Shown one piece after another: positions 61,143 through 64,000 of a DNA stretch of 64,000 nucleotides (its first letter is position 1; every line of letters begins with the position of its first letter). The stretch is from the NCBI RefSeq assembly GCF_003667705.1, contig NZ_CP033019.1, positions 5,890,001 to 5,954,000 of the forward strand, given 5' to 3'. The translations under genes and the position numbers were made by a program. The notes under the pieces were generated by a model. It saw nothing but the letters and a program-made list of their open reading frames with translations. It searched no databases and was not told the origin of the DNA. The DNA is from Janthinobacterium agaricidamnosum (GTDB taxonomy: Bacteria > Pseudomonadota > Gammaproteobacteria > Burkholderiales > Burkholderiaceae_D).

Positions 61143-63602
61143 CTAGCTCGTCAGCGGCGGCACGGGCGCCGGTGCCGGTGCGGCGGCCACCGCTGACATG
61201 GCCGGCGCCTCGGGCTGCGCCGGCAAGGTGCTCAGCACCATCGTGCTGGGCTTGGCGATCGCGATGTGCGCATCGTCCAGGCGCTTGAGCAGTTCGAACA
61301 GCAGCGCGCTGCGGATGCCCGACGTCAGGCGCGGCGACGAGGCAAAGCCGGTGGCGTTGAACAACAACAGGCCATTGTCGATGCCATCGAGCTGCACGCT
61401 GGGCGCCGGCGTATCGAGCACGTCGGGATTGTCGACAAAGACGGACAGGATCAGCGCGCGCGCCTCCTGCGCATCCGTGCCCAGCGGCAGCGGCAGCTTG
61501 ACTTGCACCAGACCCAGCGGATTGGCCAGCGTGACATTGCGCACCGTCTTGGTAATGAATTCCGAGTTCGGCACGATCACTGTCGAACGGTCGCTCAGCT
61601 GAATTTCCGTGGCACGCACATTGATGCGGCGGATATCGCCCTCCACGCCGCCGAGCGAGACCCAGTCGCCCACTTTCACAGGGCGCTCAGCCAGCAGGAT
61701 CAAGCCGGAAACGAAGTTCTGCACCACCGCCTGCAAGCCGAAACCGATACCCACCGACAAGGCCGACGCCACCCAGGCGATGCGTTCCAGGCCGATGCCG
61801 GCGGCCGACAGGGCCAGCGCCACGGCCAGCACGCCGCCGATGTAGCCGAACAGGGTGATGAACGACACTTGCATGCCCGTATCGAGATTGGTGGTCGGCA
61901 AATAACTGTTTTGCAGCCAGCGCTTGAACAGGCCCAGCGCGATAAAGCCGACGACCAGCACCAGCAGCGCCTGGATCATGGCGGCCGGGCGGATCGCCAC
62001 CTCGCCGATGGCCAGGCCATCCTGCAGCTTGCCCACGCGCTGGAACAGCTCGCCCGGACCTTCGCCAAACGGCGCCAGCAGCAGCATCAGCGCCAGCAGC
62101 ACGACGATGGCGCGGCCGATGCCCGACAGCAGCACGGCCGCCTGGTCGCGCGCCTTGGGCGTGGCCAGCACAGGATGGGCGGCGTCCGGCGGCGGCGGGG
62201 TCGAGGCCAGCAGCATGCAGATATCGTCAACCAGTACCGTCAGCAGATAGGTGCTGCACAGCACCACGATGACCCAGGCGATTTGCTTGGCAATAAAACT
62301 GCCGAACGCCACATAGCCGACCAGCAAGCTGATGACGCTCGATGCCAGCGCCAGCCACAGCAGCACCGTGACGCAGCGCAGCCACAGCGGCGTGACCAGG
62401 GTGGCGGGATCGGCCTCGCGCAACTGTCGCCAGCAGCGCTCGGCGCGCATCAGGCCGTAGGCGATGGTCGTGCTCATCACCAGGGCGACGATGCAGTTGA
62501 CGGCCACGGCCGTCGACAAACCCGCATTGATGACGATGGTGACCCGTTCCGTGGCCCACACGAGCACGACGATGAAGGAAAACATCGATGGAAAATTGCG
62601 CATGCGGTGCGCCAGCGCATCGGGCAGGGGCAGCAAGCGCCACGATACACGGCGTGGCGACAGCAGCGCGTGGCCGAGCCCTGCCGTAAAGCCGGCAAAA
62701 CAGATGATGCCGATCAAGCTGCTGAGGAAAGTCGAGGTTTTTTCGGACAGACCGCCATCCCAGCGCAGCCCCATGGCCAGCAATTCGGCCACCAGGCCCG
62801 GCGTGGCCGCCGCCAGCACCAGCACGGCCAGCGCATGCAGCGAACGGCGCAAACGGCCATGCGGCACGCGCGTGGCCGTGATCACCAACAGATAGCGCGA
62901 AGCCCAGACGCTGGCGCCGAACACGGCCACGATGCCGGCCAGCAAGCCACCCCAGGCCGACCACGGCGTGGCGCTTGCCGCGTTCGTCAATTCCCCCTCC
63001 AGCGCCCGCAGGCGCTGCAGATTCTGCGGCAATTCCGCATGCAGTTGCTTCCAGAACGAACCGGCCAGTATCGACGCCGTGCGTTCACCCAGGCGCGCCT
63101 GCAACTGCGCGCGGCGCACCGTCGACACTTGCTCCGACGCCTGCGTCGCTTCCACGGCCAGCAAGCGCGCCAATTTCACCTGCGCATCGAGCGCGCTGCT
63201 GGTGCGATCCAGCTGGCTGCGCTGGGCCGCCACGTCGGGGGCGTCTTTCGTGCCCGCCGCCGGCTTGCCCAGCTCGGCCAGCCGCGCCTGCACGCTCGAC
63301 AGAGTGGGCACGAGCGCATCGGCCACCTTGTCGGCCTCGGCGCTGGCCGCCAGCGCATCGGCGCGCATCTGCGACAGGGTCGCGTCATCGAGTTCCGCCT
63401 CGCCATCGAGCGCCTTCTGGATGGTTGTAATCTGCTTGCGCAAGCCGTCGAGGCGCTGGTCGGCCGTGGCGGCGTCATCGACGGGTTGCGCCCAGGCGGC
63501 AGGTGTTGATAAGGAACAAGCCAGCAGCAGGCTCAATAGCAGCGGCAGCAGCCAGCCGCGCCGGCGCGCGGACAAACAGTGGGGGGTACGGAATGAAATC
63601 AT
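61143..63602 (-). CDS. DUF3772 / MscS-type mechanosensitive channel protein
   Basis: An 819-residue channel-type protein. A signal peptide (RRRGWLLPLLLSLLLACSLS, cut near AWA) leads to a periplasmic coiled-coil domain with DUF3772 (LLAVEATQASEQVSTVRRAQ), about ten membrane segments, and an MscS core (GIGFGLQAVVQNFVSGLILL, ERPVKVGDWVSLGGVEGDIR, VIVPNSEFITKTVRN). It resembles the MscK/YbdG-like large channels that protect against hypo-osmotic shock. It is convergent with DUF2938 and ends 9 bp from it. Confidence 0.93.
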   Translation of the reverse strand: MISFRTPHCLSARRRGWLLPLLLSLLLACSLSTPAAWAQPVDDAATADQRLDGLRKQITTIQKALDGEAELDDATLSQMRADALAASAEADKVADALVPTLSSVQARLAELGKPAAGTKDAPDVAAQRSQLDRTSSALDAQVKLARLLAVEATQASEQVSTVRRAQLQARLGERTASILAGSFWKQLHAELPQNLQRLRALEGELTNAASATPWSAWGGLLAGIVAVFGASVWASRYLLVITATRVPHGRLRRSLHALAVLVLAAATPGLVAELLAMGLRWDGGLSEKTSTFLSSLIGIICFAGFTAGLGHALLSPRRVSWRLLPLPDALAHRMRNFPSMFSFIVVLVWATERVTIVINAGLSTAVAVNCIVALVMSTTIAYGLMRAERCWRQLREADPATLVTPLWLRCVTVLLWLALASSVISLLVGYVAFGSFIAKQIAWVIVVLCSTYLLTVLVDDICMLLASTPPPPDAAHPVLATPKARDQAAVLLSGIGRAIVVLLALMLLLAPFGEGPGELFQRVGKLQDGLAIGEVAIRPAAMIQALLVLVVGFIALGLFKRWLQNSYLPTTNLDTGMQVSFITLFGYIGGVLAVALALSAAGIGLERIAWVASALSVGIGFGLQAVVQNFVSGLILLAERPVKVGDWVSLGGVEGDIRRINVRATEIQLSDRSTVIVPNSEFITKTVRNVTLANPLGLVQVKLPLPLGTDAQEARALILSVFVDNPDVLDTPAPSVQLDGIDNGLLLFNATGFASSPRLTSGIRSALLFELLKRLDDAHIAIAKPSTMVLSTLPAQPEAPAMSAVAAAPAPAPVPPLTS

Positions 63603-63973
63603 GTGGTCCTATGGGCCAGGTGAGACAAGTGGTATCAAGACGGCATCGCACCGGCGTGCGCGGCTGTGAAATGCCTCTGCAGGGGGCCGGAAACGACGGG
63701 TAGCACGGGAGTTGCTGAACTGTACGGCAAACATCGACAGACTAGCGCACTCCTGCGATCGCTGACGGATATTTTCGTGCGGCAAGAGCAAGCCCGTGCC
63801 AGCCAGCGGCCGCAGGGCGCCATTTCCATCCCGTATCATGCCCGTCCGGCGGCCCGCAAAAGCGGCGGCCAAGGACCGCAATGGTCTTGATGTTTACAAA
63901 AAAATTTCCACAAGACAATATATCAGCTTCTTGTTAAAATATTAAATTATTCTCTATATCAACGCGAGCACCC
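63603..63973. other. Intergenic stretch between the MscS gene and the window end
   Basis: No convincing gene is visible in these 371 bases; short open frames on both strands lack family features. The right half is AT-rich. TTGTTA (63931-63936) and TATATC (63955-63960) are spaced 18 bp and could form a promoter for a gene beginning near 63974, but the resulting leader would be very short. Confidence 0.5.
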
Positions 63974-64000
63974 ATGACATTGCCTGTGAATCAAGCCGCG
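63974..64000 (+). CDS. Possible start of a gene cut by the window end
   Basis: An ATG at 63974 opens a frame reading MTLPVNQAA to the last base. An AT-rich region with a possible promoter precedes it, but there is no strong ribosome binding site (GCGAGC only). Too short to identify. Confidence 0.35.

Noticed and set aside
61266..63509. Plus-strand frame of about 750 codons, rich in Gln, Arg and His
   Set aside because: Antisense to the DUF3772/MscS gene; low-complexity shadow.
63609..63890. Short open frames upstream of the MscS gene
   Set aside because: No ribosome binding sites, no conserved motifs, and both strands are equally open; treated as noncoding.

Overview
The window is chromosomal DNA from a high-GC betaproteobacterium. 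Gene content and order point to the Oxalobacteraceae, probably Janthinobacterium or a close relative: a cbb3 oxidase locus beside hemN and fnr, a GlrK/GlrG/GlrR set, PAS/GGDEF/EAL and MCP proteins, and GTCGGATTA-type hairpin repeats between genes. This placement is inferred from family resemblance, since no rRNA or marker gene is present. I saw no tRNA, rRNA, CRISPR array, insertion sequence or prophage.

Layout. 1-8.3 kb: the end of a LysR regulator, a DUF493 protein, a FecR/DUF6600 protein, a LysE exporter, DUF808 and YiaA membrane proteins, a PAS-GGDEF-EAL protein and an unknown protein. 8.4-21.4 kb: a contiguous microaerobic locus of an Aer-type receptor, hemN, a TauE/SafE protein, ccoI, ccoS, ccoNOQP, ccoG and ccoH, with fnr convergent at its end. 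Two perfect TTGAT-N4-ATCAA sites (before aer and before ccoN) tie the locus to FNR. 21.7-24.8 kb: a large hybrid histidine kinase. 24.8-27.9 kb: modABCE with a ModE-like operator. 27.9-30.6 kb: a two-gene DNA-repair operon (a radical SAM protein, then a DUF4130-UdgX fusion) behind a consensus LexA box. This is the least understood and most interesting system here.

30.6-39.5 kb: a bile-acid-type transporter, a BON protein, the glrK-glrG-glrR signalling operon, an M16 metalloprotease and a VOC protein. 39.5-45.4 kb: an AraC regulator and a methyltransferase sharing a Fur box, an SDR, a LysR, an MFS transporter and a helix-turn-helix regulator with a cysteine cluster. 45.5-52.3 kb: DUF2165, a complete RND tripartite efflux operon and DUF1349. 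52.3-56.5 kb: small proteins, a DHA2-type MFS pump with a divergent LysR, and a stress-type protein. 56.6-59.3 kb: a nadE/NadM-Nudix pair for NAD metabolism. 59.4-63.6 kb: an ArsR-rhodanese regulator and ClbS/DfsB-like gene, divergent from a DUF2938 gene across a perfect 16-bp inverted repeat, then a DUF3772/MscS channel. The start of another gene may lie at the right edge.

Many long open frames lie antisense to real genes because of the high GC. They were discarded where the opposite strand encodes a recognisable family.
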